DNA of 64,000 nt from Gracilaria domingensis (taxonomy: Eukaryota; Rhodophyta; Florideophyceae; Gracilariales; Gracilariaceae): positions 1 through 64,000 of the forward strand of contig VCMS01000082.1 in the NCBI GenBank assembly GCA_022539475.1. The letters are read 5' to 3'. Position numbers and translations under genes: made by a program. The notes beneath the pieces were generated by a model. It was given only the letters and a program-made list of their open reading frames with translations. It had not been told where the DNA came from and did not search any database. Position 1 is the first letter of the stretch. Each line of letters opens with the position of its first letter. Positions 51,916 to 62,862 of the stretch are shown one piece after another.

Positions 51916-52605
51916 ATGAAAGCTTTGGGATTTCGTTCGTTTCCTGTCTTCGCCAACATAAAACGCAGTCAGCCAGGTTCTCAAAGCACGCCGGAAACGA
52001 GAGAAGCCAGACGACCCTCCATGTCAACTCAGAATGGAAAGTTTGTCATTCTTATGCGGCATGGAATGACTGACTGGAATCAAGACGGTCGAATTCAAGG
52101 AAGTCTCGACAGGTTAAGACTGAATAGTACTGGAGTGAAGCAACCCAGACATGCCGGAAGGTTCTTCAGCGGTATCCCCTTTGACAGCATTTTATGTTCC
52201 CCTTTTCATCGCGCGCGTCAGACTCTGGAACTGGTTGCGACTTTGTCACAGAATCCACGATTACAAAGACTTCGACCGGAGCTTTTGGGAGATTTACAGG
52301 AGTTTCAAGTTCCATGGCAGGGGACATTACGAAGAGAGGTACCATACGGAGATTTTCGCGAGTGGGATTTGAAGTACAAGCGTAACCCACACTCCTTTTC
52401 CTACTTTGGATTTTGTCTTATGGATGATATCCTTAAAGGATCTCAACATGCATTGGAAAGAATCATGCGTTGTAGTGGAAACTTCCATTTAGTTGTGGCA
52501 CACAACCAAATGAACAATGCTCTAATCTGTACAGCGCTTGGTATACAAACTTGTTTACGATCTTGGAATCTAGTCAATTGCTGCTTTAACTTGTTCGTTG
52601 TGTAA
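51916..52605 (+). CDS. Histidine phosphatase, 2-carboxyarabinitol-1-phosphatase-like
   Basis: 229 codons from ATG 51916. A phosphoglycerate-mutase-fold phosphatase. Motif LMRHGMTDWNQDGRIQG has the phosphorylated His (about 49) and the Arg; the second His is in VVAHNQMNNAL (about 195). The internal pattern (DLQEFQ..., REWDLKYKRNPHSF) resembles plant carboxy-D-arabinitol-1-phosphatase, which removes a Rubisco inhibitor, better than glycolytic mutases. The first 40 residues are basic and Ser/Arg-rich, a possible plastid transit peptide. Substrate assignment is an inference; it could be another small-phosphate phosphatase. The start lies very close to the oppositely transcribed oxidoreductase remnant. 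Confidence 0.78.
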   Translation: MKALGFRSFPVFANIKRSQPGSQSTPETREARRPSMSTQNGKFVILMRHGMTDWNQDGRIQGSLDRLRLNSTGVKQPRHAGRFFSGIPFDSILCSPFHRARQTLELVATLSQNPRLQRLRPELLGDLQEFQVPWQGTLRREVPYGDFREWDLKYKRNPHSFSYFGFCLMDDILKGSQHALERIMRCSGNFHLVVAHNQMNNALICTALGIQTCLRSWNLVNCCFNLFVV

Positions 52606-52639
52606 TCGGATAAAGATCCAATTCTGAGGTTATGCAATG

Positions 52640-52944
52640 GAAGCGGTTTGGGAACTTCGCACTGCGCTCCGCGACGAGCACATTTGCGACCAAATTGGAC
52701 CAGGGTGTTTCTGTATCAAGCTGGGAGTGTAACGGGTTTGCGGCAGGAGGTGCGCAAGTTGCCCATTGCCCGCTTGTTTTGCGTCAATCACGAGACTCAT
52801 GAGATTGACTACAACGCTCTAGGCAAGAAGTATCTCAGAAAGGAGTCGCCGAATTTGCTGGTATGCGGTCACTGTCCGTTCTGTGTGCGCGTGCGTACCC
52901 ACCTAAAGAAGGATAGCCCTGTTATACCCTTCGGAGGGTTCTGA
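52640..52944 (+). pseudogene. Glutaredoxin-motif ORF, frame broken
   Basis: The ATG at 52640 opens a 31-codon frame ending in TAA soon after CFCIKLGV. A second frame continues from about 52735 with EVRKLPIARLFCVNHETHE and ends NLLVCGHCPFCVRVRTHL. The CPFC pair is the glutaredoxin-type redox motif, but only a few residues follow before the stop, so the rest of the fold is missing. It is either a broken gene or a product of an unusual splice; no sensible intron was found. Confidence 0.35.
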
Positions 52945-53147
52945 GTCAGTATTCGTTGCAACTTCGTTTTTGGATAGAGCCCCAATCGATTCCAGCTTAC
53001 CGCAGCGGCTTGACTAACCAAACCTGCTGTCCCCCAGTGATGCTGCGGGCATAAAACAAGTATGTTACTCTCTAAAGTACGGACGGTACCGTTTCTTCAA
53101 AATCATACTTGTTTCAATGTGTGAATTGGGCGTCTCCGAGTATTTAT

Positions 53148-54090
53148 CTATTTACATAATGCTGTTGAATGGAAATCTATGTGTGCTTCAATGAAGGTTT
53201 GGATGAAGTAGTAAGAGTGATCATATCCATCAGCAATAACGAGGTCCACCTTCTCGATGCAATAAAACAGAGAGAAACGTTAGCTAAGCCGGAACGAAAA
53301 AACATTGCACAACAGGTTGTACTACAAAGGGCTTGCTTACCTTTTGCCCAACTTTTTCGCAAGCTTGTACAAAGTTGTTCGGCATTAATTGAGTCTCTAG
53401 AAATTCGTCGGCATCTCCTTGATGAATAAGAATAGAATCAAACTTGCTGCCTTTTGCGATGATTAGCTCAGTGGGATCGTAGCTCTTCCATATCTCTGTT
53501 TCCCCCCCCAAATAGCCTTCAAAGCATTTTTTACCCCATGGGCACAACACGGGATTTGATATTGGGGAGAAGGCGGATACCGATTTGTAAACTCCAGGGT
53601 TACGCAACGCCAGCGACAGCGCACCCATTCCACCCATTGAATGCCCAAAGATTGAACAAGTTTTCGGGTCAATCTTGTTACCAAGCAGCTCTTCGATTAC
53701 TTTTGGCAGCTCAAATACGACGTAATCATGCATTTGGTAGTGTTGAAAACCATCTTGAGTGGCATTAACATAAAAGCCGGCTCCAGTACCGAAATCCCAA
53801 TTATCTTCTTCACCAGGCGCCCCAGCTCCGCGCGGAGAAGTGTCAGGGCAGATGATAGCTATCTTGTTTCTGAATGCGTGTTGCGCCGCTCCCGCCTTTA
53901 TGACAAAGTTTTGATCCGTGCAAGTTAAACCGGACAACCAATACAGGACAGGCTGATTCTGAAACGGGGGAAGAATTACGGAAAAGCTAGCGGTGAGCCC
54001 CCTGAGAGTTGGCGAGACATGACTGTAGCGAGTCACTGTACAATCGAAAGCTTTTGTAATGGATAGAGTCGTTATCTGTAGTGCTGCCAT
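53148..54090 (-). CDS. S-formylglutathione hydrolase, two exons
   Basis: Exon 1 is 53341-54090 and exon 2 is 53148-53249; the intron (53250-53340) has GTAAGC at its donor, a CTAAC branch-like site and an AG acceptor. Joined, it is 283 codons, the family length. It hydrolyses S-formylglutathione to formate and glutathione in formaldehyde detoxification (EC 3.1.2.12). An alpha/beta hydrolase: WLSGLTCTDQNF, nucleophile SIFGHSMGGMGAL, an Asp in QGDADEF, and the His in exon 2 in GYDHSYYFI. Without the splice the catalytic His would be missing, which supports the intron. It is divergent from the deacetylase gene. Confidence 0.93.
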
Positions 54091-54758
54091 GTTTTGAATG
54101 GCTTGGGAGTCTCGGCTGCGCGCAAGAAACGAAGAGCGTGTGGTTGGCGTGATTGAGGGTTTTGGTTTTGTAGTCTCTTCTGTTTGATTTGGCGATTCAA
54201 GCGCACATAAGGTTAGCGATGACGAAGCGGTCCGCCGCTGGTGCGGACGCTCAGTGATCCAGCTCTAGAGATACAAACAAACGAGCGAGATAGAGATTCA
54301 AGAAGATGCCTGATCCGTGGTCACCATGCCATTCATCAGAATTGTCCTAGCGATAAGAAAGAAAAAAATGGAAAATGGAATCATGTGGAATTTCCATTAG
54401 CGGGTTTTAACTAATATTCGGGAGCGATTGAATTCGCTGCCAAACAAAGCGCCTATCGAGATCGACTTTAGCGAACCGAACAAGTGGCGTTCTGACATCC
54501 AACAGATTTCGTCGTAACCCAATGGTAATATTATTGAACGCTTAAGTCTATCTCACTAGTAGTTAAGCGTTCAGTCCCGAAAGGGTTAGCCCGAATGTGT
54601 CCGTCGGAAAGAAGCAAAAAATTACTGATGATCATCATCGTGATGGTGATGATGATGGTGACGATCACGATGAATCGAGAAGCAACAGCGATGCTCTGAT
54701 ACTTGTGAATTGGAGAGGATCAACCGATCTTGTTCGCACAAGTACTTTCAAAAGTGCT
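54091..54758. other. Shared divergent promoter, SFGH and deacetylase
   Basis: No gene. It has a 10-bp perfect inverted repeat (GAACGCTTAA 54536-54545, TTAAGCGTTC 54563-54572) and an ATGATG/GATGGTGATG simple sequence (54627-54672). Confidence 0.5.
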
Positions 54759-55805
54759 ATGTTGCGATGGGCATGTGCATTTTCGCTCAGTAGCGCAACA
54801 TACAGCACAGCAGCGTTACATGCCCCCTCGGGGCGAAAGTGTGGTGATCTGAGTTCTCGATGGATGCGTCGGTTGAGCAGCACATGTTCGCTGCAACTTT
54901 TCTATTCGGATCACTGTCGCTTTCCGCTGCCGCCCAAACACCGCTTTCCGATGCAGAAGTATGAACTGGTGAGGAGCCAGCTGCAGCAGCATGTGCTTCT
55001 TGCCAACGCGAAATTCACAGCTGCTCCTCTGGCAACGCGCGTGGAGCTCGAGGGCGCTCACGACGCATCGTACGTGACACGGTTCCTAAACGGAGCGCTG
55101 AGCGAGAGGGAAATCCGCGAAATCGGCTTCCCGTGGTCGACTGCGGGAGTGCGTCGCGCGCTGGCTAGCACAGGCGGCACAGTAGCGGCGATGCGATGCG
55201 TGCTGAACGGCGCTCGCATGGCGGGGCAGCTGGCCGGGGGAACGCACCACGCGCGACGCAGCAGCGGGTCCGGCTTTTGCGTGTTCAACGACGTGGCGGT
55301 GGCGTCGCTGGAGGCGGTGAAGCAGGGCCATCGCGTGGTGGTTCTGGACTTTGACGTGCACCAGGGCGACGGGACGGCGGACATTCTGCGCGGCGAACGC
55401 AACGTGCTGACGGTGTCGCTGCACGCGGAGAACAACTTCCCGTTCGAGAAGGTGGAGAGCGACGTGGACATCGGGTTCGCGGACGGCGCGGGCGACGCGG
55501 AGTACCTGGCGGTGGTGGAGGCGGTGGTGCCGGACGTGGTGGGCGGCTTCGCGCCGGACGTGGCCGTGCTGCAGATGGGCGTGGACGCGCTGGCGGGCGA
55601 CGCGCTGGGGCGGCTGTCGCTGACGCGCGGCGGGCTGTCGCGCCGCAACCGCTTCGTGTACGCGCAGCTGCTGCGGCGCGGCGTGCGTGGCGTGGTGACG
55701 ATGGGCGGCGGCTACGCCGCGCCGCTGGCCGCGAGCGTGGCGGCGCACTGCGACGTGTACACGGACCTGGCGCGCGCGCTGCGCACCGCCGCGCGCGCGG
55801 CGTGA
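54759..55805 (+). CDS. Histone-deacetylase-fold enzyme, class IV-like
   Basis: 348 codons from ATG 54759. A zinc deacetylase of the arginase/HDAC fold. The start LFYSDHCRFPLPPKHRFPM is followed by GGTHHARRSSGSGFCVFND (catalytic His pair, about 160), VVLDFDVHQGDGTADIL (zinc Asp and His, about 196), LQMGVDALAGD (third Asp) and GGGYAAPLAASV (Tyr). The zinc ligands and active Tyr are all present. The pattern is closest to HDAC11-type class IV and bacterial relatives, so targets may be non-histone proteins. The first about 40 residues could be an organelle signal. GC content rises sharply from about 55150 to the end. Confidence 0.85.
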   Translation: MLRWACAFSLSSATYSTAALHAPSGRKCGDLSSRWMRRLSSTCSLQLFYSDHCRFPLPPKHRFPMQKYELVRSQLQQHVLLANAKFTAAPLATRVELEGAHDASYVTRFLNGALSEREIREIGFPWSTAGVRRALASTGGTVAAMRCVLNGARMAGQLAGGTHHARRSSGSGFCVFNDVAVASLEAVKQGHRVVVLDFDVHQGDGTADILRGERNVLTVSLHAENNFPFEKVESDVDIGFADGAGDAEYLAVVEAVVPDVVGGFAPDVAVLQMGVDALAGDALGRLSLTRGGLSRRNRFVYAQLLRRGVRGVVTMGGGYAAPLAASVAAHCDVYTDLARALRTAARAA

Positions 55806-56352
55806 GTGCGCGCACCTTTCCTGGCGGAAGCCACGCCGCGCGATTCGCGCGCGCGGCGGCGCTTTTCGGCGAGATTTGCAACGGCACGTGGCCACCCGCC
55901 GTGGCGGCCGCGCCCAATGGGCGCGCGCCATGGCGCGCGCCGCGCCGCGCTGCAGCTCCGTGCCAACGGCGTGTCCCGTAACGATTATTTTTCTCCGCGC
56001 GCTCGCGCAGCGCGCCGCCAACACGCCGCCTGCGCCGATTCGCTTGCGGCGCGGTGCGCGCTGGCCCTTGTTGTACCATTGCGCCCACGTCCGCATCTTA
56101 TCGTGCCCCCACCACCCCCGCCGTTCGTTCAGCCATTCCCGCTCTTCATTGTCAGGCTGCGCCGACCACCTCCCCCTCCGCCACCTCACCCGAGCCCTTC
56201 ACTGCCCGACTCTCCCGCCGCCGCGCCAGCCGGTCCCGCGCGCGCCAACCCCCTCCCCCCGCTTCCTCACCCGCCGCCACGTACTTCCCTTGCGCCGCCG
56301 TTCCTCCCCCCGGGGGGCCGCCTAGTGTTCCCCTGCGCCTCAGCCGAGCACA
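55806..56352. other. GC-rich spacer, promoter of the ABC gene
   Basis: No gene. GC-only and C-rich runs; long open frames on both strands are composition artefacts. It is part of the second GC-rich island (about 55150-56350). Confidence 0.6.
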
Positions 56353-59300
56353 ATGCACCGCCCGTCTCTCAAACGGAAACGTTCTGAGCAACGTGCAGCC
56401 TCCTTTGTGCTCACGCGCCTCGTCAGTCGTACCTCCCTGCTCCCCGAGAAGTTTCTTCTGCTGCTTTCCGCCGTTTTCGCAGCCGTGAATGGCATAGGCT
56501 TCCCGCTTCTGCCCGTGCTTTTCGCTCGCACCGTCGCAGACTTTTCCACCTTGTACAACCCCAACCTGCAGCAGGGTGGTGCCGCCAACGTCATACAGTC
56601 CTCCAACCTCGACCCTGTCGAGGTTACCTCGCGCATTCAGCGCATTTCTCTGTACGCCTTGCTTTTCGGTTTGGCCGCTGCCATCTCCACCTATTTCATG
56701 TCCTTCATTCAAATCAAGGTCGCGCGCGCTATTGCTGGTCGAATTCGCGCGCGTTACTTCACCGCACTCATGAGACAGGATGCTGCCTGGCACAACCGCT
56801 TCACTGTTGGAGAGCTCAGCGCCAGAGTTACTAATATTGAGGCAATCGAGCATTTTATTGCTCGAACCTCCGTCATTTTTGTTCGTGATATCTTTGCCAT
56901 TATCATTGGCTTCGTTTTCGCGTTCACCAATTCCTGGCGTATGTCGCTTGTAATCGTTGCTTTTATGCCTGTTATTGCTTTAGTCGGTGGCATTGTTGCA
57001 TTTATTTCCAACCGAGAGGGCAAGGCAGTCAACGAAGCCTCCGGTCGTGCCACCGGAACAGTCCACGAGACCATATCTCTCATTCGCTCTGTTCTCGCTT
57101 ATGGAGGTCAAGCTACTGAACAAGCTCGTTACAAGTACGACCTTGATGACCTCTACAGAAGAGAGATTCGCCGCACAGGTGCTGTCGCTTTTGGAACAGG
57201 TTTTCTAATGCTTGTTCTAATGGGTTGCTTTGCCGCCGGCTTCCTCGTTGGAAGCACCTTTGTCACTGATGGTGTTGTCAGTCTTGCAGGCGCAGTTGCT
57301 GCCACTGCAGTTGTACCAGCAGTGTTTGCTGCTTTCCGCGTTGCTAACAGCCAAAAGGAGGTCGCCGATGCCAGCACCGCTGCGCAGTCCTTGTTCGAGG
57401 TCATTGATCGTAAGCCCTCCATTAATCCGCTCGATGAATCTGGCATCATTATTGAAGACTTTCGAGGTGGTATTACCTTTGAGAATGTGGACTTCAAGTA
57501 CGAGACAGACCCCAATCCGCAAAACGAAGGTGCGGATGACGAGACTCATGAGCATCGTGTGGAGCCGAATACGTTATCCAACTTTAATTTTGAGATGCAG
57601 CCAGGTTCATCGCATGCACTTTGCGGACCGTCTGGTAGCGGAAAGAGTACTGTGGTAAGTCTTATTGAAAGATTCTACGATGTTACCGGGGGCAGAATCT
57701 TGCTTGATGGCAAGGTTGACGTTCGCGACGTCAATATTCGATGGTTGCGCTCTCAGATTGGACATGTTGGTCAGACACCGTCGCTGCTCCAGGGCACTGT
57801 CCGACAGAACATTGAGAACGGTGTTCCATCCGACCTTGTGACTGATCCTGAAACTGGTAAGCAATCGCTTCGGAGGCGCTTCGTACCACTGCAAGAGGTC
57901 ATTGCTGCGGCAAAGGCTGCCCATGCTCATGATTTTATTGAAGGTCTTCCAGATGGGTATGAGACACAGGTCGGAGAAGGAGGGGCTCTGCTCAGTGGCG
58001 GGCAGAAGCAACGAATATGCATTGCGCGGGCACTCATACGTAATCCAAAGATTCTCTTGCTTGACGAAAGCACTGCTAGTCTTGATAACAACAGCGAAGC
58101 TATAGTGCAAAGAGCGCTTGATGAAGCCGCAGCAAACCGGACAACTTTGACAATAGCCCATCGCTTGAGCAGTTTGCGGAACACTGAACATGTGAACGTG
58201 CTTGCTAAAGGGAAGCTTGTGGAGACCGGAACCCACGAAGCTTTGATGGACATAGAAGGAGGTGTCTATCGGAATATGGTTGAGCTTCAGCTGCAGAAGA
58301 CTCCAGACCACAGCTCAGATTCTGTCCGTGGGGATGACCTCCCTGGAAGAGGGGACAGCACTACAACTGATCCAAGCGCAAGAGACGCTCATGATGATTT
58401 CGTAATGCCCGAAGATGCCATCATGCTCAACAGCAGTAGCGATATGGTTCGTAAGATTTCCCGAAAAGACCGTCTGGCACGAAAAATATTTGCCATGCAA
58501 AAACAGGATGTGGGGATTATCGGTCTCGGAGTGTTTGGAAGCATTGCAGTTGGTGTTGCCTGGCCTCTTGCAGCTGCTTGTATAGCGGAACTATTGCATG
58601 TTGGTGTTGCGGTAGACCGCGGGTCAGAGCTTCTGAAATGGTCACTTTTGCTCCTCGGTTGCGGTATTGGGGCCTTTATCGGAATCCTTGTCCAGCATAC
58701 GTTCTTAACTATGAGTGGAGAGCGACTTACGCGGCGTGCCCGAATCAAAGCATTTGGTGCTATTCTATCTAAGGACATGTCCTATTTTGATAGGAAAGAG
58801 AACGATGCAGGTTCGATGTCAGTGAAGTTAAACACACAGGTTCCGCTGCTCAGGCAATTGTCTAGTGATGCTGCCGGTTGTGCTGCTCTTGGATTTTCAT
58901 CGGTGATTACTGGTCTGACAATTGCCTTCTATTATTGTCCTCTTGTAAGCCTGGCAACAGCTCTGTTTGTTCCAGGCCTTTTGTTAAGTGGGGTAAGTGA
59001 TGTGTATTTTTCTATATCTTCCGACCGGAATTTTGACATCTCGCATTTACTGGTGTAATCTATGATACTAACATGGTTATCCTGCTTGTGTGCTGTACGA
59101 TTCTATTGATCTTTTCAGTATTCTGTCTTCAAGGTGGGTGTAAACTACACTGACAAGAAAGTGATCGAGTCTGTCCGAATTGCTGCGGAAGCAGTTTACG
59201 CAATTCGAACGGTTTCGGCATTTGGACTGGAGCACGATTACATTCAGAGGTATGAAACCTTAGTACTTAACAGAGGGGATGGAGGGAAAGCTTTTTCGAA

Positions 59301-60487
59301 GACCATTTTCCCTTCTATTATGATGGCGTACATTGCTGCCTCGCCACATGCCCTTTTCGGGGCTTCATTGTAAGTTTTTCACAACATCGCAGTTTACGTT
59401 TCTATCGCTTACCGCGATTATGTTTTGCGAGCGAACACGATTGTTACTAACTTTTAATTCTTTGTGTCGTTCAATTTGAATGCAAACTTACAGCTGGGTT
59501 GGAAGCATTGTACTGCGCGACGGGAAGTGTGACCTGTTGGATATGAATAAGGCTATTCTTGGTTTGTTCTTTGGATCTGTGCTTGTCGGTGATGTCACTC
59601 ATGTCGTCCCGAAGCCGAAACGTGCCAAGCTTGCTGCCGCGGAATATTTTGACCTCACAGACTCTTATACTATGGAAATTGCGAAGAACAAGCGGATCAC
59701 TGGCACAAAGTCCATTAATGTGAAAGGGGATATCGACATTAAGGAGGTTCGGTTCACGTACCCAAACCGACCAGAAGTTGCTGTTCTAAAGGGGTTGTCA
59801 ACAAAGGTAAAGGCTGGCCAAACGCTAGCTCTGGTCGGTGAGTCAGGGTCTGGGAAGTCAACAATCATCAGTCTAATTGAGCGATTCTACGGCTCTAGAA
59901 AAGGCTCTATTCTTATTGATGGTATGGATGTGAACGACATTGAACTATCGGAGCTAAGGAGCATGATTGGTCTCGTCCATCAGAATCCAGAGTTGTTTAA
60001 TCGAACCGTAAGAGAGAATATTGCATACGGATTATCACATGAGGATGGAACGTACATTCCCCAAGAACAGATTGAAGAAGCGGCTCGAATCGCCAACATT
60101 CATGACTTCATCACCACTCTCCCGGAAGGATACGACACTGTTGTCGGTGTGCGAGGAGATAAACTATCCGGCGGACAAAAGCAACGGGTCGCGATCGCTC
60201 GAGCAGTTGTGCGTCAACCGCCAATTTTGTTGTTAGATGAGGCTACCAGCGCCCTGGACGTCGGCTCAGAGAAATTGGTTCAAGAAGGTTTGGATGCGGC
60301 AGCAACTGGACGAACAACTATAACGATCGCTCATCGGTTAGCAACAATACGCAACGCTGATCGAATAGCTGTCGTGCAGAGTGGTGTCATTGTCGAAGAA
60401 GGCGCTCACCAAGACTTAGTACGGAAAAACGGGCTCTATGCAGATCTCCTCAGGTCGCAAGCGAGCCATGAGGACACGTCAACCTGA
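56353..60487 (+). CDS. ABC transporter subfamily B, full-length (multidrug-resistance-type), three exons
   Basis: Exons 56353-58992, 59119-59369 and 59494-60487, with introns starting GTAAGT and ending TTTCAG and TTACAG; phases are consistent. The joined frame is about 1,294 codons: TMD-NBD-TMD-NBD, as in P-glycoprotein types. NBD1 has GPSGSGKST (about 425), LLSGGQKQR and ILLLDESTASLD; NBD2 has GESGSGKST (about 1078), KLSGGQKQR and ILLLDEATSALD. All catalytic motifs, including both Glu residues, are intact. It would export hydrophobic or conjugated compounds from the plasma membrane or vacuole. The substrate is unknown. The N-terminus is basic (RKRSEQR) without a signal peptide. Confidence 0.93.
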
Positions 60488-61213
60488 CATCTAGTCAAGG
60501 AAAGTAGTAGTGAAGTAGATAGTTGAAGCCAATATCTCCGAAGGTAGGTAACGGATGTGCGTGTATAACTAACTATATACGTTTCTGTGAGGCAATGCAA
60601 ATGACTCAAATGGTTTGCTGACCCTTTGCTATGCTGGTGATGTACTCCTCGGGAAAACGGAATTTCATGAGCGAGAACACGAGAGGGGTCATAATGGCAA
60701 AGAAAGTATGTGAAAGTTGGGTGGTTGCTGTACATCCGCTTGATACTTGAATACTTCTTTCGGAGAAACAACTTGTTCAACACATATCCGGCACTATTTT
60801 CGAGTGCAGAGAACGAGCAAGATTTCAAGCATGCACATACACTAAATCTTTCGTTAAGTTAGGGTAACTATTCCGCCAACAGACATGTTTATTCGCACTT
60901 GGGGACACCTTCAAAGGCAGAAAACGAGCTTGGATTGCATGATGCAACATTCATCGGTAAACCACAGCACTGTACATTTGCTTCAGCGCACACGGTGGGT
61001 TGAACAATTGGTAAACAGTAGTTAGTACGGCAACTTGAGACCTTCATTCTGCCCTGGCTCTTTTTCTTTCTTTGAAAGGGCATTCTGGCCTCTTATAAAA
61101 GGTTCTACAGATGACATTCGGGCTCTGGGGTTCATCAACCGCGCCAATACAGGTACCTTTTATTAAGAGGACGCAAACCCAAAGCCGAAGAGCGATACCA
61201 GATGAGTGCGGAT
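60488..61213. other. Intergenic, no gene
   Basis: Short frames only, none with recognisable domains. A TATAAAA-like sequence lies near 61095. Confidence 0.5.
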
Positions 61214-61657
61214 TTAGTTGTAAGGCATATGAGGAGAAACAACTTTCTTTGATGGGATGACGGCTGCGTTCCCACCAAAGGAAGCCGTCAGCCTACCAGT
61301 GACAAGGGCAATAGGAGTCTTTCCCCGTGGTAGAGCGCAGTTGGTTTGATCGCGATCGCGTTCAACCCAAATATATCCATGAGGAACAATCGTCGTTGCC
61401 CTCGCTTCACGGACATAATCTCCCGGAAGCGCGACAACGCGACGTAGTGTTAAGCGACCGTCTGGCGCCATTATGGCTAGAATTTCTCCACGACGATAGT
61501 TGCTGGGCTTCGCGTTTCGAGTTATAATACATGGCGTGTTGGACGGTATGGTCGGCTCCATATCGTCTGTGGTCTCGATGTGCATGGTGGCTACATTATC
61601 GTGGAACACAATGGCTAGCGGAACGTACGAAAGAAACGAAAGTATCCGTGTGATCAT
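61214..61657 (-). CDS. S26 signal-peptidase-family protein lacking catalytic residues (IMP/signal-peptidase I fold)
   Basis: 147 codons from ATG 61657. The short N-terminal hydrophobic segment (ILSFLSYVPLAIVF) and the family order (substrate-binding loop, RRGEILAIMAP, RRVVALPGDYV, HGYIWVE) resemble mitochondrial inner-membrane peptidase and bacterial signal peptidase I. In the family a Ser stands in the SM.PT motif and a Lys in KR.V.LPGD. Here these read TDDMEPT (Asp 32 at the Ser position) and LRRVVALPGD (Arg 72 at the Lys position). No alternative Ser-Lys pair is visible. It is most likely an inactive homologue or subunit, or a diverged enzyme. The gene is intact and short like IMP2. Confidence 0.78.
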   Translation of the reverse strand: MITRILSFLSYVPLAIVFHDNVATMHIETTDDMEPTIPSNTPCIITRNAKPSNYRRGEILAIMAPDGRLTLRRVVALPGDYVREARATTIVPHGYIWVERDRDQTNCALPRGKTPIALVTGRLTASFGGNAAVIPSKKVVSPHMPYN

Positions 61658-62355
61658 ACTTAAAAGCTGAGCAATCGTCCGTGTTGAGTTCTTAAACGAC
61701 CCAAAGTGAAGCAGTTCGTGATACGGCGTGAGTACAGTACTAAGGGTATCGTTATACCTCGAGTTTTCACAAGCTTATCTGAAGGTCTTTCCTTGCTACG
61801 AAGTCCTTATCCTATAGCAATAATATTATTGCCTGTGATTTTCGGAATTTTCTCAGAGTTATGAATCCCAACCCCCTTGTAGCTCACATCATGTTCATGC
61901 GGTAAACCGCCGACAGCTTGTTCCTATCGGAGCCACCGGTCTTTTCTGACCCGAGTCAACGGCTATCAGTACCTTGGGTAATAGATAACGGTACTCGTGG
62001 TACTGATTCAGTAGTACTGAACGAGGATGGACACAAAGAGAGATAAATCTTTGCTTTCAAAAAAATGTTTCTGGCTAGCTAGGTACAGAGCAACCAGTCA
62101 AGCTCAGATTTTAAACATATTAAGGCCTTTTTTGCACTTGATCTTAAAATCGAGGAGGAAGTACCAAGAGCAAGATATAGAATTGCATGATTGGTGTGGG
62201 CCCTCCTCACTAATATTCTACATGAAAGCTGGCGTGATTGTCCGTAATATGTACAACTTGTTCAGACCCATTGATCACGATATTAAAAAGTCCACCAAAT
62301 GTGATCGCATCACGATACAAAAAAATATAAACATGGGTGGGAAGCAAAGCAGTGG
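61658..62355. other. Intergenic with palindromes, no supported gene
   Basis: The sequence GCAATAATATTATTGC (61817-61832) is a perfect palindrome, and TTCAGTAGTACTGAA lies within 62001-62022. A 120-codon + frame (62027-62389) has no domain and overlaps the next gene's 3' end. Confidence 0.45.
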
Positions 62356-62862
62356 TCATGGGGAATCCAACAATCTCACAAGCCAGTAGCGTTGCTCCCT
62401 CGCAACTCCACAACAACGATCGTCGAACTGGTCATCTTCATCCGTCACCCAGTACGAAAAACGATCCTCTTCCAAGCCATCATCGCCTGTTTCGTTTAAC
62501 CAAGGAGCCACCAAAGCCCCTAAAATAGCAGAAAACATTCCAAGTATTCCGATCATTGCCACACAAGCGTGTACGATTCGCACAGACCCACGAGCACGGC
62601 CATCAAATCTCGACAGTCTTTGCAAGATATGTTGAACTCTTTGTCTTTGAGAGAGCTTTACCAGAGATGTTTGAAAGGAATTATGCTCGACGTGAGAACC
62701 GTGAGAAGGTTGTGAAACGACGTTGAACTCATCACCAACATAGTGACGTATAACGCGTTGATGTACAAGAAGTTCTCGAGTCGTAGCAACCACTAGAATA
62801 GTAACAAACAAAGCTATGATAGCATCGTACCGACAAGACTCACCTCGATGCGGCACAGCCAT
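62356..62862 (-). CDS. Small two-pass membrane protein, unknown function
   Basis: 168 codons from ATG 62862. Two hydrophobic helices: DAIIALFVTILVVATT near the start and HACVAMIGILGMFSAILGAL in the middle, with a basic loop between (QRQRVQHILQRLSRF) and a charged C-terminal tail with CC. It could be a small organelle membrane protein. Not recognised. Splicing is possible (a GGTGAGT motif near 62842), so the exact N-terminus is uncertain. Confidence 0.45.
   Translation of the reverse strand: MAVPHRGESCRYDAIIALFVTILVVATTRELLVHQRVIRHYVGDEFNVVSQPSHGSHVEHNSFQTSLVKLSQRQRVQHILQRLSRFDGRARGSVRIVHACVAMIGILGMFSAILGALVAPWLNETGDDGLEEDRFSYWVTDEDDQFDDRCCGVAREQRYWLVRLLDSP

Noticed and set aside
55058..56189. 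Long antisense frames opposite the deacetylase and in the adjacent GC-rich spacer
   Set aside because: Arg/His/Ala-rich shadow of the GC-rich coding strand; the + strand frame has clear HDAC motifs.
61817..61832. Palindrome with TAATATTA, reminiscent of a rolling-circle replication nick site
   Set aside because: No stem-loop context or Rep-like ORF nearby; AT palindromes of this size can occur by chance.
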